Origin: Ruegeria arenilitoris
GTDB lineage: Bacteria > Pseudomonadota > Alphaproteobacteria > Rhodobacterales > Rhodobacteraceae
Direction: 5' to 3'
DNA length: 64,000 nt
Assembly: GCF_013032855.1 (NCBI RefSeq)
Contig: NZ_WQDA01000001.1
Span: forward strand, 1,185,501 to 1,249,500
This document shows positions 19,222-28,805 of the stretch, piece by piece. The translations under genes and the position numbers were made by a program. Position 1 is the first letter of the stretch; each line of letters begins with the position of its first letter. Below the pieces are notes generated by a model. The model did no database searches, was not told where the DNA came from, and saw only the letters and a list, made by a program, of their open reading frames with translations.

Positions 19222-21153
19222 ATGTTTGACAAGATCCTGATCGCCAACCGGGGCGAGATTGCCTGCCGGGTCATCGAAACCGCGCACAAGATGGGCGTGG
19301 CCTGCGTTGCCGTGTACTCGGATGCCGACGCGGCCGCCAAACATGTGCAGATGGCGGATGAGGCCGTACATATCGGCGGGGCGGCTCCGGCCGACAGCTA
19401 TCTGAAAGGCGACGTGATCATTCAGGCCGCGCTGGATACCGGCGCGCAGGCGATCCACCCCGGCTATGGGTTTCTGTCCGAGAACCCTGATTTCGTCGAT
19501 GCGGTACAGGCCGCGGGCCTGACCTTCATCGGCCCCTCGGCGGATGCGATCCGCAAGATGGGCCTGAAGGATGCCGCCAAGGCGCTGATGGAGCAGGCCG
19601 GCGTCCCGGTCGTGCCCGGCTATCACGGCGACAACCAGGACCCCGAACATCTGGCCGGCGCGGCCGACACGATCGGCTATCCGGTGCTGATCAAGGCGGT
19701 GGCCGGCGGTGGCGGCAAGGGGATGCGGCTGGTCGAGAGGCCGGCGGATTTCGCCGCTGCTCTGGACAGTGCCCGGGGCGAGGCCAAGACCGCCTTTGGC
19801 AATGATGCTGTTCTGGTCGAGAAATACGTGGCCAAGCCCCGCCATATTGAGGTGCAGGTTTTTGGTGACGGCACCCATGCCGTGCATCTGTTCGAACGCG
19901 ACTGCTCGCTGCAGCGCCGCCATCAGAAGGTGATCGAAGAAGCCCCGGCGCCCGGAATGACACCCGAAATGCGCGAAGCGATGGGCCAGGCGGGCGTGCG
20001 CGCGGCCGAGGCCATCGGCTACAAGGGCGCGGGCACCGTGGAGTTCATCGTCGATGCCTCGGACGGTCTGCGCCCCGACCGGTTCTGGTTCATGGAGATG
20101 AACACCCGCCTGCAGGTCGAACACCCGGTGACCGAGGCCATAACCGGCATCGACCTGGTCGAATGGCAGTTGCGGGTTGCGGCCGGGGAAAGCCTGCCCA
20201 AGCGGCAGGCAGAGCTGTCGATCAACGGCCATGCCTTCGAGGCCCGGCTCTATGCCGAGGACGTACCCAAAGGGTTCCTGCCCGCGACGGGCACCCTGAC
20301 CCATCTGGAGTTTCCGCACGGCTGCCGCGCCGACAGCGGCGTGCGGGCGGGCGACACGATCAGCCCATGGTATGACCCGATGATCGCCAAGGTGATCGTG
20401 CACGGCCCGACCCGCGCGGTGGCGCTGGAACAACTGCACCGCGCGCTGCGTCGGACGCAGGTGGCGGGAACCGTCACCAACTTGTCTTTCCTAGGCGCAC
20501 TGACCCGGCACGCCGGGTTTGCGGCGGGCGATGTCGATACCGGGTTGATCGGCCGCGATCTGGACGATCTGGTGCGCGAACCCGCCGTCACTCCGGCAAT
20601 GACCGTTGCGGCGGCGATGGCCGCGACCGGGCTGGACAAACCCGCCGAGGACGCCGGGTTTACCCTCTGGGCCCCGCTGCACCGGGCGCTTCAGCTGAAG
20701 CGCGAAGGCGAGGTTCTGGATCTGGACGTCCAGGTCGCAGGGCCGGACCGGCAGGACTGGCAGGTCGGCGGGGCCAGCGTGATCGCCGAAAGTGTCAACG
20801 GCCGCTGGATTATCGACGGCCAGCCGATGCCGCCGGTTGCGATTGCGGGCCACGATGTCACCGTGTTCGACGCCTATGGCGTGAGCTTCGAGGTGCTGGA
20901 CCCGCTGGACCGCGACGTCAGCGCCGCCGGTGACACCAACGTGGTCGAAGCGCCGATGCCCGGGCTGGTCAAGGCGGTGTTCGCCGCGCCGGGACAGGCA
21001 GTGAAGGAAGGCGACCGGCTGGCCATTCTCGAGGCCATGAAGATGGAACATTCGCTGCTGGCCGCCCGCGACGGTGTCGTGGCCGAGGTTCTGGCCGAAG
21101 CTGGATCGCAGGTCGAGGCCGGCGCGGCGCTGGTCCGGCTGGAAGAGGACTGA
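19222..21153 (+). CDS. mccA: Methylcrotonyl-CoA carboxylase, biotin-containing (alpha) subunit
   Basis: A 643-residue subunit combining biotin carboxylase and biotin carrier. The N-terminal Rossmann part (LIANRGEIACRVIETAHKMG), the glycine-rich ATP loop (AVAGGGGKGMRLVE), the catalytic stretch FMEMNTRLQVEHPVTE and a C-terminal biotinyl domain are in the usual order. The biotin site is EAMKMEH with K607. Length is normal for MccA/LiuD. birA at 40381 in this window encodes the ligase expected to charge K607. Three liu-type genes follow or flank it in one direction. Confidence 0.95.
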   Translation: MFDKILIANRGEIACRVIETAHKMGVACVAVYSDADAAAKHVQMADEAVHIGGAAPADSYLKGDVIIQAALDTGAQAIHPGYGFLSENPDFVDAVQAAGLTFIGPSADAIRKMGLKDAAKALMEQAGVPVVPGYHGDNQDPEHLAGAADTIGYPVLIKAVAGGGGKGMRLVERPADFAAALDSARGEAKTAFGNDAVLVEKYVAKPRHIEVQVFGDGTHAVHLFERDCSLQRRHQKVIEEAPAPGMTPEMREAMGQAGVRAAEAIGYKGAGTVEFIVDASDGLRPDRFWFMEMNTRLQVEHPVTEAITGIDLVEWQLRVAAGESLPKRQAELSINGHAFEARLYAEDVPKGFLPATGTLTHLEFPHGCRADSGVRAGDTISPWYDPMIAKVIVHGPTRAVALEQLHRALRRTQVAGTVTNLSFLGALTRHAGFAAGDVDTGLIGRDLDDLVREPAVTPAMTVAAAMAATGLDKPAEDAGFTLWAPLHRALQLKREGEVLDLDVQVAGPDRQDWQVGGASVIAESVNGRWIIDGQPMPPVAIAGHDVTVFDAYGVSFEVLDPLDRDVSAAGDTNVVEAPMPGLVKAVFAAPGQAVKEGDRLAILEAMKMEHSLLAARDGVVAEVLAEAGSQVEAGAALVRLEED

Positions 21154-21163
21154 AACCCTGAAC

Positions 21164-21185
21164 GCCCGCCCCGAACAGGGCGGGC
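21164..21185 (+). promoter_or_regulatory. GC-rich hairpin between mccA and HMG-CoA lyase genes
   Basis: GCCCGCCC-CGAACA-GGGCGGGC is a perfect eight-pair stem with a six-base loop. No T-run follows, so it is not a standard terminator; it may stabilise or process the mRNA, or attenuate between mccA and the lyase gene, which has its own AGGAGGG ribosome site at about 21197-21203. Confidence 0.55.
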
Positions 21186-21210
21186 CGGTACTGAACAGGA
21201 GGGCACCGCC

Positions 21211-22065
21211 ATGGCGGAACGTGTCGAGATTTTCGAAGTGGGGCCGCGCGACGGGCTGCAGAACGAAAAGCGCGAAATCCCGGTTTCCGAGAAGATCGCG
21301 CTGGTCGACTGCCTCAGCCGGGCGGGGTTCAGCCGGGTCGAGGTGGCCAGTTTCGTGTCACCCAAATGGGTGCCGCAGATGGCCGGCAGCGCTGAGGTGC
21401 TGGCCGGGATCACCCGCGCCCCCGGCGTGCGCTACGCCGCGCTGACCCCGAACATGCGCGGCTATGAGGACGCGCTCGCTGCCGGGGCGGATGAAATCGC
21501 GGTGTTTGCCTCGGCCTCCGAGGGGTTCTCCAAGGCCAACATCAACGCGACCATTGCCGAATCCATCGAGCGTTTCGTCCCGATCCTCGAGGCGGCGCGC
21601 CATATCGACCTGCCGGTGCGGGGATACGTCTCTTGCGTGACCGACTGCCCCTATGACGGGCCGACTCCGCCCGCCAAAGTGGCCGAGGTGGCCGACCTGC
21701 TGTTCTCGCACGGCTGTTACGAGATCTCGCTGGGCGACACGATCGGGCAGGGGACACCCGACAGCATCGCGCGGATGCTGCTGGCGGTGCGTGAATATGT
21801 GCCCCCGACCCGCCTGGCCGGGCATTTTCATGACACCAACGGGCGCGCGATCGACAATATCGACGCGTCGCTTGCGCTGGGCGTCCGGGTGTTCGACGCC
21901 GCCGTGGGCGGGTTGGGCGGCTGCCCTTACGCGCCGGGCGCGGCCGGGAATGTGGCCACCGAAGCCGTGGCCGCGCATCTTGAGCGGTTGGGCTATGACA
22001 CCGGACTGGACGCCGCCGTGCTGAACGAAGCGGCGGAAATGGCCCGCGCGATGCGGGCGGGTTAA
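21211..22065 (+). CDS. Hydroxymethylglutaryl-CoA lyase
   Basis: A 284-residue TIM-barrel lyase that splits HMG-CoA into acetyl-CoA and acetoacetate, the last step of leucine degradation. VGPRDGLQNEK near the N-terminus supplies the catalytic Arg-Asp, HFHDTNGRAI carries the metal-binding histidines, and GLGGCPYAPGAAGNVATE holds the active-site cysteine. Length matches bacterial enzymes (LiuE/MvaB). The gene follows mccA after 57 bases containing a hairpin and ends 9 bases before the hydratase gene. Confidence 0.95.
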   Translation: MAERVEIFEVGPRDGLQNEKREIPVSEKIALVDCLSRAGFSRVEVASFVSPKWVPQMAGSAEVLAGITRAPGVRYAALTPNMRGYEDALAAGADEIAVFASASEGFSKANINATIAESIERFVPILEAARHIDLPVRGYVSCVTDCPYDGPTPPAKVAEVADLLFSHGCYEISLGDTIGQGTPDSIARMLLAVREYVPPTRLAGHFHDTNGRAIDNIDASLALGVRVFDAAVGGLGGCPYAPGAAGNVATEAVAAHLERLGYDTGLDAAVLNEAAEMARAMRAG

Positions 22066-22074
22066 GAGGCTGAC

Positions 22075-22863
22075 ATGTTCGAAACCATCTCGATTTCCAC
22101 CGATTTGTGCGGCGTTGCCAAGCTGACGCTGAGCCGGCCGGAAAAACACAACGCGATGTCGGCGCAGATGATCGCCGAGCTGACCCAGGCCGCCGCGCAA
22201 CTGGGGGAAACCAACGACGTGCGCGTCGTAGTTCTGACCGGCGCGGGCAAAAGCTTCTGCGCAGGGGGTGACCTGGGTTGGATGCAGGCCCAGATGGCCG
22301 CCGACCCCGAGACCCGCTTTATCGAGGCGCGCAAGCTGGCCGAGATGCTGAACGCCCTGAACACCCTGTCAAAACCGTTGATCGGCGCGCTGCAGGGCAA
22401 CGCCTTTGGCGGTGGCGTGGGCATGGCCGCGGTCTGCGACGTGGCAATCGGCGTGGACAGCCTGAAGATGGGTCTGACCGAAACCCGGCTGGGGGTGATC
22501 CCGGCCACCATCGGGCCCTATGTTATCGCCCGCATGGGTGAGGCCCGCGCGCGGCGCGTGTTCATGTCGGCCCGTCTGTTCGACGCGGCCGAGGCGGTAG
22601 AACTCGGCCTGCTGGCGCGGGCCGTTCCGGCAGATGAGTTGGGTGCCGCGATCGAAGCCGAAGTGCAGCCTTATCTGTCCTGTGCGCCGGGCGCCGTGGC
22701 CTCGGCCAAGGCGCTGGTGCGGGACCTCGGGCCGCGCATCGACGACGCGGTGATCGACCACACGATCCGGGCGCTGGTCGACCGATGGGAAACGGACGAG
22801 GCGCATGAGGGAATCAGCGCTTTCTTCGACAAGCGAAAACCTTCATGGAATAGTAAGGTTTGA
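22075..22863 (+). CDS. Methylglutaconyl-CoA hydratase (crotonase family)
   Basis: A 262-residue enoyl-CoA hydratase/isomerase superfamily protein. The CoA-binding and oxyanion motifs are AGKSFCAGGDLGWM and LQGNAFGGGVGMAAVCD, with the catalytic region TRLGVIPATIGPYV. The family alone does not fix the substrate, but the position directly after HMG-CoA lyase and mccAB makes 3-methylglutaconyl-CoA hydration the best reading (LiuC/GnyH role). It is the last gene before the nuo operon, which begins after 187 bases. Confidence 0.88.
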   Translation: MFETISISTDLCGVAKLTLSRPEKHNAMSAQMIAELTQAAAQLGETNDVRVVVLTGAGKSFCAGGDLGWMQAQMAADPETRFIEARKLAEMLNALNTLSKPLIGALQGNAFGGGVGMAAVCDVAIGVDSLKMGLTETRLGVIPATIGPYVIARMGEARARRVFMSARLFDAAEAVELGLLARAVPADELGAAIEAEVQPYLSCAPGAVASAKALVRDLGPRIDDAVIDHTIRALVDRWETDEAHEGISAFFDKRKPSWNSKV

Positions 22864-22957
22864 CCGCCCGCGACCATTTGAAGCCAAGGGCTTGCGCCTA
22901 GTGCAGCGCTGGGCGTTGGCAAGCCGAATATTCGGTGCCATGCGCGCTTCTGCTCGG

Positions 22958-22986
22958 TTGACCCTCTGACCCCGCGCGGATAGAGA
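22958..22986 (+). promoter_or_regulatory. Candidate sigma-70 promoter of the nuo operon
   Basis: Within the 187-base gap before nuoA, TTGACC (22958-22963) and TAGAGA (22981-22986) are 17 bases apart, giving a 5' leader of about 55-60 bases to the GTG start at 23051. The gap also holds a GGCTTGC/GCAAGCC inverted repeat near 22889-22925. Prediction by eye. Confidence 0.4.
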
Positions 22987-23050
22987 ATGTCCAGTCAACA
23001 CGCCAATTGACGGCGCGTCTCGTTCGGGATGCGCAGGAAAGGAGCCACTC

Positions 23051-23416
23051 GTGGAAGAGCTGTTGCGGGAATATCTCCCGATCCTGGTGTTTCTGGCCGT
23101 CGCCGTGGGCCTTGGAATCGTCCTGATTCTGGCCGCCGTCGTTCTGGCTGTCCGCAATCCCGACCCCGAAAAGGTCAGCGCCTATGAGTGCGGGTTCAAC
23201 GCGTTCGACGATGCGCGGATGAAGTTCGATGTCCGATTCTATCTGGTGTCGATCCTTTTTATCATCTTCGACCTCGAGATTGCGTTCCTGTTTCCCTGGG
23301 CCGTGGGCTTCAAGGACATCAGCGATGTCGGCTTCTGGTCGATGATGGTGTTCCTGGGCGTTCTGACCATCGGCTTTGCCTATGAATGGAAGAAGGGGGC
23401 CTTGGAATGGGAGTGA
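23051..23416 (+). CDS. nuoA: NADH-quinone oxidoreductase subunit A
   Basis: A 121-residue membrane subunit of complex I with three hydrophobic segments. It starts with GTG at 23051, chosen because AGGAAAGGAG precedes it at good distance. Conserved loop text [20 protein letters not shown] (with the acidic and cysteine residues of the quinone-channel loop) and [13 protein letters not shown] identify NuoA. It overlaps nuoB by 10 bases. First gene of the operon. Confidence 0.95.
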   Translation: MEELLREYLPILVFLAVAVGLGIVLILAAVVLAVRNPDPEKVSAYECGFNAFDDARMKFDVRFYLVSILFIIFDLEIAFLFPWAVGFKDISDVGFWSMMVFLGVLTIGFAYEWKKGALEWE

Positions 23417-23940
23417 TGACGGGTGCAAACACCGCGGGCGTCGACAAGGAAGTCGCCACCCAGGCCCTGAACGCCGAGCTGCAGGACAAAGGGTTCCTGC
23501 TGACCTCGTCCGAGGACATCATCAACTGGGCGCGCACCGGCTCGTTGCACTGGATGACCTTTGGTCTGGCCTGCTGCGCGGTCGAGATGATGCACACCTC
23601 GATGCCGCGCTACGACGCCGAACGCTTCGGCATAGCGCCGCGCGCATCCCCGCGCCAGTCGGACGTGATGATCGTGGCCGGTACGCTGACCAACAAGATG
23701 GCCCCGGCGCTGCGCAAGGTCTATGACCAGATGCCCGAGCCGCGCTATGTGATCTCTATGGGCTCCTGCGCCAATGGTGGTGGCTATTACCACTATTCCT
23801 ATTCCGTCGTGCGTGGTTGCGACCGCATCGTTCCGGTGGACATCTACGTTCCCGGTTGCCCGCCGACCGCCGAGGCGCTGCTGTACGGTCTCCTGCAGCT
23901 GCAGCGCAAGATCCGCCGCACCGGCACCATCGTCCGCTGA
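23407..23940 (+). CDS. nuoB: NADH-quinone oxidoreductase subunit B
   Basis: A 177-residue subunit that holds cluster N2, the final electron donor to quinone. The four ligands are visible: C56 and C57 (LACCAVEMM), C121 ([12 protein letters not shown]) and C151 ([18 protein letters not shown]). ATG 23407 ([11 protein letters not shown]) overlaps the nuoA end; the N-terminal extension of about 25 residues is usual in alphaproteobacteria. Peripheral arm, at the membrane junction. Confidence 0.96.
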   Translation: MGVMTGANTAGVDKEVATQALNAELQDKGFLLTSSEDIINWARTGSLHWMTFGLACCAVEMMHTSMPRYDAERFGIAPRASPRQSDVMIVAGTLTNKMAPALRKVYDQMPEPRYVISMGSCANGGGYYHYSYSVVRGCDRIVPVDIYVPGCPPTAEALLYGLLQLQRKIRRTGTIVR

Positions 23941-23952
23941 GGAGGGACCGAG

Positions 23953-24555
23953 ATGAGCGAAGCACTCAAGGAGCTCGGCACGCATATCGAGCTGAAGCGC
24001 ACGGACTGCGTTCTGTCATGGACCGTAGCCCATGACGAACTGACGGTGGATGTTGCGCCCTCGAGCCTGGTGGAATTTGTCGAGTTTCTGAAAACGGATC
24101 AGAACTGCAAGTTTTCTACCTTGGTCGACATTACCGGAGTTGACTACCCCGAACGCGCCAAACGGTTCGACGTGGTTTACCACTTTCTTTCGATGTACCA
24201 GAACCAGCGTATCCGTATCCGGATTTCGGTGCGCGAGGAAGACATGGTTCCGTCGATCGTCGATGTGCACCCCTCGGCCAACTGGTTCGAGCGTGAAGTG
24301 TTCGACATGTTCGGCATCCTGTTCTCGGGCCACCCGGACCTGCGTCGCATCCTGACCGACTATGGCTTCCGCGGCTATCCGCTGCGCAAGGATTTTCCGA
24401 CTACCGGGTATATCGAAGTCCGCTACGACGAAGCGCAGAAACGGGTCGTGTACGAACCGGTCTCGCTGGTTCAGGAGTATCGCCAGTTTGATTTCATGAG
24501 CCCGTGGGAAGGTGCGAACTATGTTCTGCCGGGGGATGAAAAACAGGAGACCTGA
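23953..24555 (+). CDS. nuoC: NADH-quinone oxidoreductase subunit C
   Basis: A 200-residue peripheral-arm subunit (30 kDa subunit in mitochondria) that helps form the quinone site. Signature text [20 protein letters not shown] and [13 protein letters not shown] is present. It is separate from nuoD, unlike the fused NuoCD of enterobacteria, and two very small genes lie between them here. An AGGAGGGACCG ribosome site precedes the ATG at 23953. Confidence 0.95.
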   Translation: MSEALKELGTHIELKRTDCVLSWTVAHDELTVDVAPSSLVEFVEFLKTDQNCKFSTLVDITGVDYPERAKRFDVVYHFLSMYQNQRIRIRISVREEDMVPSIVDVHPSANWFEREVFDMFGILFSGHPDLRRILTDYGFRGYPLRKDFPTTGYIEVRYDEAQKRVVYEPVSLVQEYRQFDFMSPWEGANYVLPGDEKQET

Positions 24556-24557
24556 CA

Positions 24558-24731
24558 ATGGGTGGCATCTGGTGGCTGATCCTTTCTGCACTGACCATCA
24601 TTCCGATGGTGAAGATTTTGCCGTTTTTCGGGATCAACAAATACTGGTGCCTTCTCTGCCTGGTCCCATTCGGCACGATCGCGTTGCTGTGGTGGGTCGG
24701 TTTGAAACTGCAGGAACTGGAGCGCCGCTGA
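24558..24731 (+). CDS. Small two-helix membrane protein inside the nuo operon
   Basis: A 57-residue protein (MGGIWWLILSALTIIPMVKI to WWVGLKLQELERR) made of two hydrophobic segments, about residues 3-20 and 33-50, with a short loop (FFGINKYWCLLC) holding two cysteines. ATG 24558 is two bases after the nuoC stop and follows AGGAG. Its stop is one base from the start of the next small gene. The tight coupling and membrane character suggest a real accessory gene of complex I or its assembly. I do not recognise the family with certainty. Confidence 0.7.
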   Translation: MGGIWWLILSALTIIPMVKILPFFGINKYWCLLCLVPFGTIALLWWVGLKLQELERR

Positions 24732-24732
24732 G

Positions 24733-24864
24733 ATGGTCATGCTGCTGGGGGAACTGATTGCGTTGGGTGCGCTGGGGGTCCTGCTGGCGGGGGCCGCGGC
24801 CAAGGCGCTTGAGGCGGAAAAGGTCCGGGTTCGGGCCGAAGCGAAAAAGAAACGAGGGCGTTGA
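24733..24864 (+). CDS. 43-residue single-helix membrane peptide inside the nuo operon
   Basis: ATG 24733 to TGA 24864 encodes one membrane helix ([20 protein letters not shown]) followed by a strongly basic tail ([14 protein letters not shown]). The stop overlaps the nuoD start (TGATG), so translation is coupled on both sides. A single helix with a positive tail should sit N-out with the tail in the cytoplasm. The size is like that of supernumerary complex I subunits, but that is speculation. Coding is supported by position, frame use and helix composition only. Confidence 0.6.
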   Translation: MVMLLGELIALGALGVLLAGAAAKALEAEKVRVRAEAKKKRGR

Positions 24865-26087
24865 TGGACGGCTCAAGATACGATGACGGCAGCACGGACG
24901 CGCTGAGCGGAGAACAGAAGATCCGCAACTTCAACATCAACTTTGGCCCGCAGCACCCTGCGGCGCACGGAGTTTTGCGTCTTGTGCTTGAGCTGGACGG
25001 CGAGATCGTCGAACGTTGCGACCCGCATATCGGCCTGCTGCACCGCGGTACCGAAAAGCTGATGGAAAGCCGGACGTATCTGCAGAACCTGCCGTATTTC
25101 GACCGTCTGGATTACGTGGCGCCGATGAACCAGGAACATGCCTGGTGCCTTGCCATCGAAAAGCTGACCGGCGTCGAAGTTCCGCGCCGGGCCTCGTTGA
25201 TCCGGGTCCTCTATTCCGAGATTGGGCGCGTTTTGAACCATCTGCTCAACGTGACCACGCAGGCGATGGATGTGGGCGCGCTGACCCCGCCGCTGTGGGG
25301 TTTTGAAGAGCGCGAAAAGCTGATGGTGTTCTACGAGCGTGCCTGCGGTGCGCGCCTGCACGCGGCCTATTTCCGCCCCGGCGGTGTACATCAGGATCTT
25401 CCGCCCGAACTGCTGGATGACATCGAGACCTGGAGCCACGAATTCCCCGCCGTTCTGGACGACATTGACGGGCTGCTGACCGAGAACCGCATCTTCAAAC
25501 AGCGCAACTGCGACATCGGCGTGGTCACCGAGGAGGATATCCAGCAATACGGCTTCTCGGGCGTGATGGTGCGCGGATCGGGCTTGGCCTGGGACCTGCG
25601 TCGCGCGCAACCCTATGAATGCTACGACGAGTTTGAGTTCCAGATCCCCGTTGGCAAGAACGGGGACTGCTACGATCGTTACCTGGTGCGGATGGAAGAA
25701 ATGCGCCAGTCGGTGTCGATCATCCGGCAGGCCATCGCCAAGCTGCGCGACTGCCCGGGCGACATTTTGGCCCGCGGCAAGATCACCCCGCCGAAACGCT
25801 CGGACATGAAGACCTCGATGGAGAGCCTGATCCATCACTTCAAACTTTACACCGAAGGCTTCCACGTCCCCGCAGGCGAAGTCTATGCCGCCGTCGAAGC
25901 GCCCAAGGGCGAGTTCGGCGTCTATCTGGTGGCCGACGGCACCAACAAGCCGTACCGCGCCAAGCTGCGTGCGCCCGGTTTCCTGCACCTGCAGGCTATG
26001 GACCACGTCGCCAAGGGCCACCAACTGGCCGACGTCGCCGCCATCATTGGCACCATGGACGTCGTATTTGGAGAGATTGACCGCTAA
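24864..26087 (+). CDS. nuoD: NADH-quinone oxidoreductase subunit D
   Basis: A 407-residue subunit (49 kDa type) lining the quinone cavity beside NuoB. Conserved text [20 protein letters not shown] contains the quinone-binding histidine, and [25 protein letters not shown] and the C-terminal [12 protein letters not shown] are typical. ATG 24864 overlaps the preceding small gene and nuoE starts inside the nuoD stop (TAATG). Confidence 0.96.
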   Translation: MDGSRYDDGSTDALSGEQKIRNFNINFGPQHPAAHGVLRLVLELDGEIVERCDPHIGLLHRGTEKLMESRTYLQNLPYFDRLDYVAPMNQEHAWCLAIEKLTGVEVPRRASLIRVLYSEIGRVLNHLLNVTTQAMDVGALTPPLWGFEEREKLMVFYERACGARLHAAYFRPGGVHQDLPPELLDDIETWSHEFPAVLDDIDGLLTENRIFKQRNCDIGVVTEEDIQQYGFSGVMVRGSGLAWDLRRAQPYECYDEFEFQIPVGKNGDCYDRYLVRMEEMRQSVSIIRQAIAKLRDCPGDILARGKITPPKRSDMKTSMESLIHHFKLYTEGFHVPAGEVYAAVEAPKGEFGVYLVADGTNKPYRAKLRAPGFLHLQAMDHVAKGHQLADVAAIIGTMDVVFGEIDR

Positions 26088-27235
26088 TGCTCCGCCGTCT
26101 TCATCCCGAACAACCCGAAAGCTTTGCCTTCACCGCTGCCAACCAGCAATGGGCCGAAGCGCAGATCACCAAATACCCCGAGGGCCGTCAGGCCAGCGCG
26201 GTCATCCCGCTGCTGTGGCGCGCGCAAGAGCAGGAGGGCTGGCTGAGCCGTCCGGCGATTGAAACCGTCGCTGACATGCTCGGCATGTCGTACATCCGGG
26301 TGCTCGAAGTTGCATCCTTCTACTTCATGTTCCAGCTGCAACCGGTTGGGTCCGTCGCGCATATTCAGGTCTGTGGCACCACGTCCTGCATGATCTGCGG
26401 GGCCGAGGATCTGATTGCTGTTTGCCGCGAAAAGATCGCGCCCAAGCCGCACCAACTGTCGGCGGACGGCAAGCTGAGCTGGGAAGAGGTTGAATGCCTG
26501 GGTTCCTGCACCAACGCGCCGATGGCACAGATCGGTAAAGACTATTACGAGGACCTGACCGCCGAGAGTTTTGGTCGGATCATTGATGAACTGGCCGCTG
26601 GCAAGGTTCCGGTGCCCGGTCCCCAGAATGGTCGCTTTGCGGCCGAGCCTCTGGGCGGGGTGACCAGCCTGAAGGATTATCAAGGTAGCAAGGCAAAGCA
26701 CAATGCCAGTGTACAACTGGCCACGGAATTGGGCGATACCGTCAAGCGCATCGACGGAACCGAGGTTCCGATACTAACGCCATGGTTGGGCAAGGATGGC
26801 AAGGCCGCCGGAGCGAAAGCCGCACCCAAGCCGCCGAAGGTGCCAGAGCAGGGCAAACCAGCCGCCCGTCAGGCCGCGCCCAAGAAATCCGCCAAGGCGG
26901 AGCCATCTTCGCCCGAGGGTGCTGCGGCCAAGCCAGAAGCGACTGAGGCTCAGCCCGAAACGCTGAGCGGTGCGCGTGAGGGCAAGCCCGACGACCTCAA
27001 GCTGCTGAAAGGTGTGGGGCCGAAGCTCGAGCAGACGCTGAACGAGCTCGGGTTCTACCACTTCGATCAGATCGCAGCTTGGACGCCAGAACATGTGGCC
27101 TGGGTTGATGCCCGGCTGAAGTTCAAGGGCCGGATCGAACGCGACGGTTGGATCGAGCAGGCGGCCAAGCTGGCTGCTGGCGAGGAAACCGAATTTGCCA
27201 AACGTGCCAAGCAAGACGGCACCTACGAAGACTGA
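26087..27235 (+). CDS. nuoE: NADH-quinone oxidoreductase subunit E with a long C-terminal extension
   Basis: A 382-residue protein. Residues 1 to about 190 are the normal thioredoxin-like NuoE with [2Fe-2S] cluster N1a ligands C96, C101 (CGTTSC) and C137, C141 (CLGSC). After this comes an Ala/Lys/Pro-rich linker (about 200-300) and a compact domain from about residue 305 ([20 protein letters not shown], then [20 protein letters not shown]) with the helix-hairpin-helix look of small DNA-binding-like domains. A usual NuoE is 160-240 residues, so the extension nearly doubles it. I recall long NuoE proteins in Rhodobacter relatives, but the role of the tail is not known to me. Confidence 0.93.
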   Translation: MLRRLHPEQPESFAFTAANQQWAEAQITKYPEGRQASAVIPLLWRAQEQEGWLSRPAIETVADMLGMSYIRVLEVASFYFMFQLQPVGSVAHIQVCGTTSCMICGAEDLIAVCREKIAPKPHQLSADGKLSWEEVECLGSCTNAPMAQIGKDYYEDLTAESFGRIIDELAAGKVPVPGPQNGRFAAEPLGGVTSLKDYQGSKAKHNASVQLATELGDTVKRIDGTEVPILTPWLGKDGKAAGAKAAPKPPKVPEQGKPAARQAAPKKSAKAEPSSPEGAAAKPEATEAQPETLSGAREGKPDDLKLLKGVGPKLEQTLNELGFYHFDQIAAWTPEHVAWVDARLKFKGRIERDGWIEQAAKLAAGEETEFAKRAKQDGTYED

Positions 27236-27267
27236 GAGACGGTGCCCGATACGGGCATCGGAGTGTG

Positions 27268-27489
27268 ATGGACAAGGACAAGGAACAGGCCATCGCCCGC
27301 AAGGGCCGACATATCGGCGTGGTCATCGCGGTGACCATGCTGTTGTGGCTTGCCATGACCCTGTTCATCGGCCCGGCGCTGGAGCTGCCGGGACGCTTTG
27401 CGCTGCTGTTTGATTTCGCCGCGATCGCGGCGTTCATCTATGCGGGCGTCAACATATTTCAACTCTGGCGCATGCGTCAGGACAGCTGA
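27268..27489 (+). CDS. DUF5337-like two-helix membrane protein
   Basis: A 73-residue protein with a short basic N-terminus (MDKDKEQAIARKGRHIG) and two hydrophobic helices (about 17-37 and 44-64). It resembles the DUF5337 family that I know mainly from Rhodobacteraceae nuo loci. It lies 32 bases after nuoE and 12 bases before nuoF, in the same direction. Probably an accessory or assembly factor for complex I; nothing in the sequence shows a catalytic function. Confidence 0.72.
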   Translation: MDKDKEQAIARKGRHIGVVIAVTMLLWLAMTLFIGPALELPGRFALLFDFAAIAAFIYAGVNIFQLWRMRQDS

Positions 27490-27501
27490 AGGTAACACGC
27501 G

Positions 27502-28800
27502 ATGCTGAAGGATCAGGACCGGATCTTTACCAACATCTACGGGATGCACGAGCGCACCTTGAAGGGCGCCCAGGCCCGGGGGCATTGGGACGGCACTGCT
27601 GGCCTGATGGAGAAGGGTCGCGACTGGATCATCCAGACTATGAAAGACTCAGGGTTGCGCGGGCGCGGCGGTGCGGGCTTCCCGACCGGCCTGAAATGGT
27701 CGTTCATGCCGAAGGAAAGCGATGGCCGCCCGTCCTATCTGGTCGTAAACGCCGACGAATCCGAACCGGGCACCTGCAAGGACCGCGAGATCATGCGCCA
27801 CGATCCGCACACGCTGATCGAAGGCTGCCTGATTGCGTCTTTCGCGATGAATGCGCACACCTGCTACATCTACCTGCGCGGCGAGTATATTCGTGAGCGC
27901 GAGGCACTGCAGGCTGCAATCGACGAGGCCTATGATGCGGGCCTTCTGGGCAAGAACGCCGCCGGATCGGGATGGGATTTCGACCTGTTCCTGCATCACG
28001 GGGCAGGCGCCTATATCTGTGGCGAGGAAACCGCGCTCATTGAAAGCCTAGAAGGCAAGAAGGGCATGCCGCGCATGAAGCCGCCGTTCCCGGCGGGGGC
28101 GGGCCTGTATGGCTGCCCGACCACCGTGAACAACGTGGAATCCATCGCCGTCGTGCCCACGATCCTGCGCCGCGGTGCCGACTGGTTCGCCGGTTTTGGT
28201 CGCCAGAACAATGCGGGTACCAAGCTGTTTGCCGTCTCGGGTCACGTCAACAATCCCTGCGTGGTCGAAGAGGCGATGTCGATCAGCTTCGGGGAACTGA
28301 TCGAAACTCATTGCGGTGGCATCCGCGGCGGGTGGGACAACCTGCTGGCCGTGATCCCCGGTGGATCGTCCGTGCCCTGCGTGCGCGGCGAGAACATGCG
28401 CGACGCGATCATGGATTTTGACTATCTGCGCAACGACCTGGGCTCGGGGCTTGGCACGGCGGCGGTGATCGTGATGGACAAGTCCACCGACATCATCAAG
28501 GCGATCTGGCGCCTGTCGAAATTCTACAAACACGAAAGCTGCGGCCAGTGTACGCCCTGCCGCGAAGGTACGGGCTGGATGATGCGGGTGATGGATCGCC
28601 TGGTACGCGGCGAGGCCGAACTGGAAGAGATCGACATGCTGTTCGAGGTGACCAAGCAGGTCGAAGGCCATACGATCTGTGCGCTGGGTGACGCGGCCGC
28701 ATGGCCGATCCAGGGCCTGATCCGCAACTTCCGCGAAGAAATCGAAGACCGCATCAAGGCTCAGAAATCGGGCCGTATGGGTGCGATGGCGGCGGAGTGA
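27502..28800 (+). CDS. nuoF: NADH-quinone oxidoreductase subunit F
   Basis: A 432-residue flavoprotein carrying FMN, the NADH site and [4Fe-4S] cluster N3. The NADH/FMN loop [16 protein letters not shown], the acidic loop [16 protein letters not shown] and [19 protein letters not shown] are intact. The cluster ligands are C347, C350, C353 (CGQCTPC) and C393 (HTICALGD). It forms the electron-input module with NuoE and NuoG. Confidence 0.97.
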   Translation: MLKDQDRIFTNIYGMHERTLKGAQARGHWDGTAGLMEKGRDWIIQTMKDSGLRGRGGAGFPTGLKWSFMPKESDGRPSYLVVNADESEPGTCKDREIMRHDPHTLIEGCLIASFAMNAHTCYIYLRGEYIREREALQAAIDEAYDAGLLGKNAAGSGWDFDLFLHHGAGAYICGEETALIESLEGKKGMPRMKPPFPAGAGLYGCPTTVNNVESIAVVPTILRRGADWFAGFGRQNNAGTKLFAVSGHVNNPCVVEEAMSISFGELIETHCGGIRGGWDNLLAVIPGGSSVPCVRGENMRDAIMDFDYLRNDLGSGLGTAAVIVMDKSTDIIKAIWRLSKFYKHESCGQCTPCREGTGWMMRVMDRLVRGEAELEEIDMLFEVTKQVEGHTICALGDAAAWPIQGLIRNFREEIEDRIKAQKSGRMGAMAAE

Positions 28801-28805
28801 CAACG

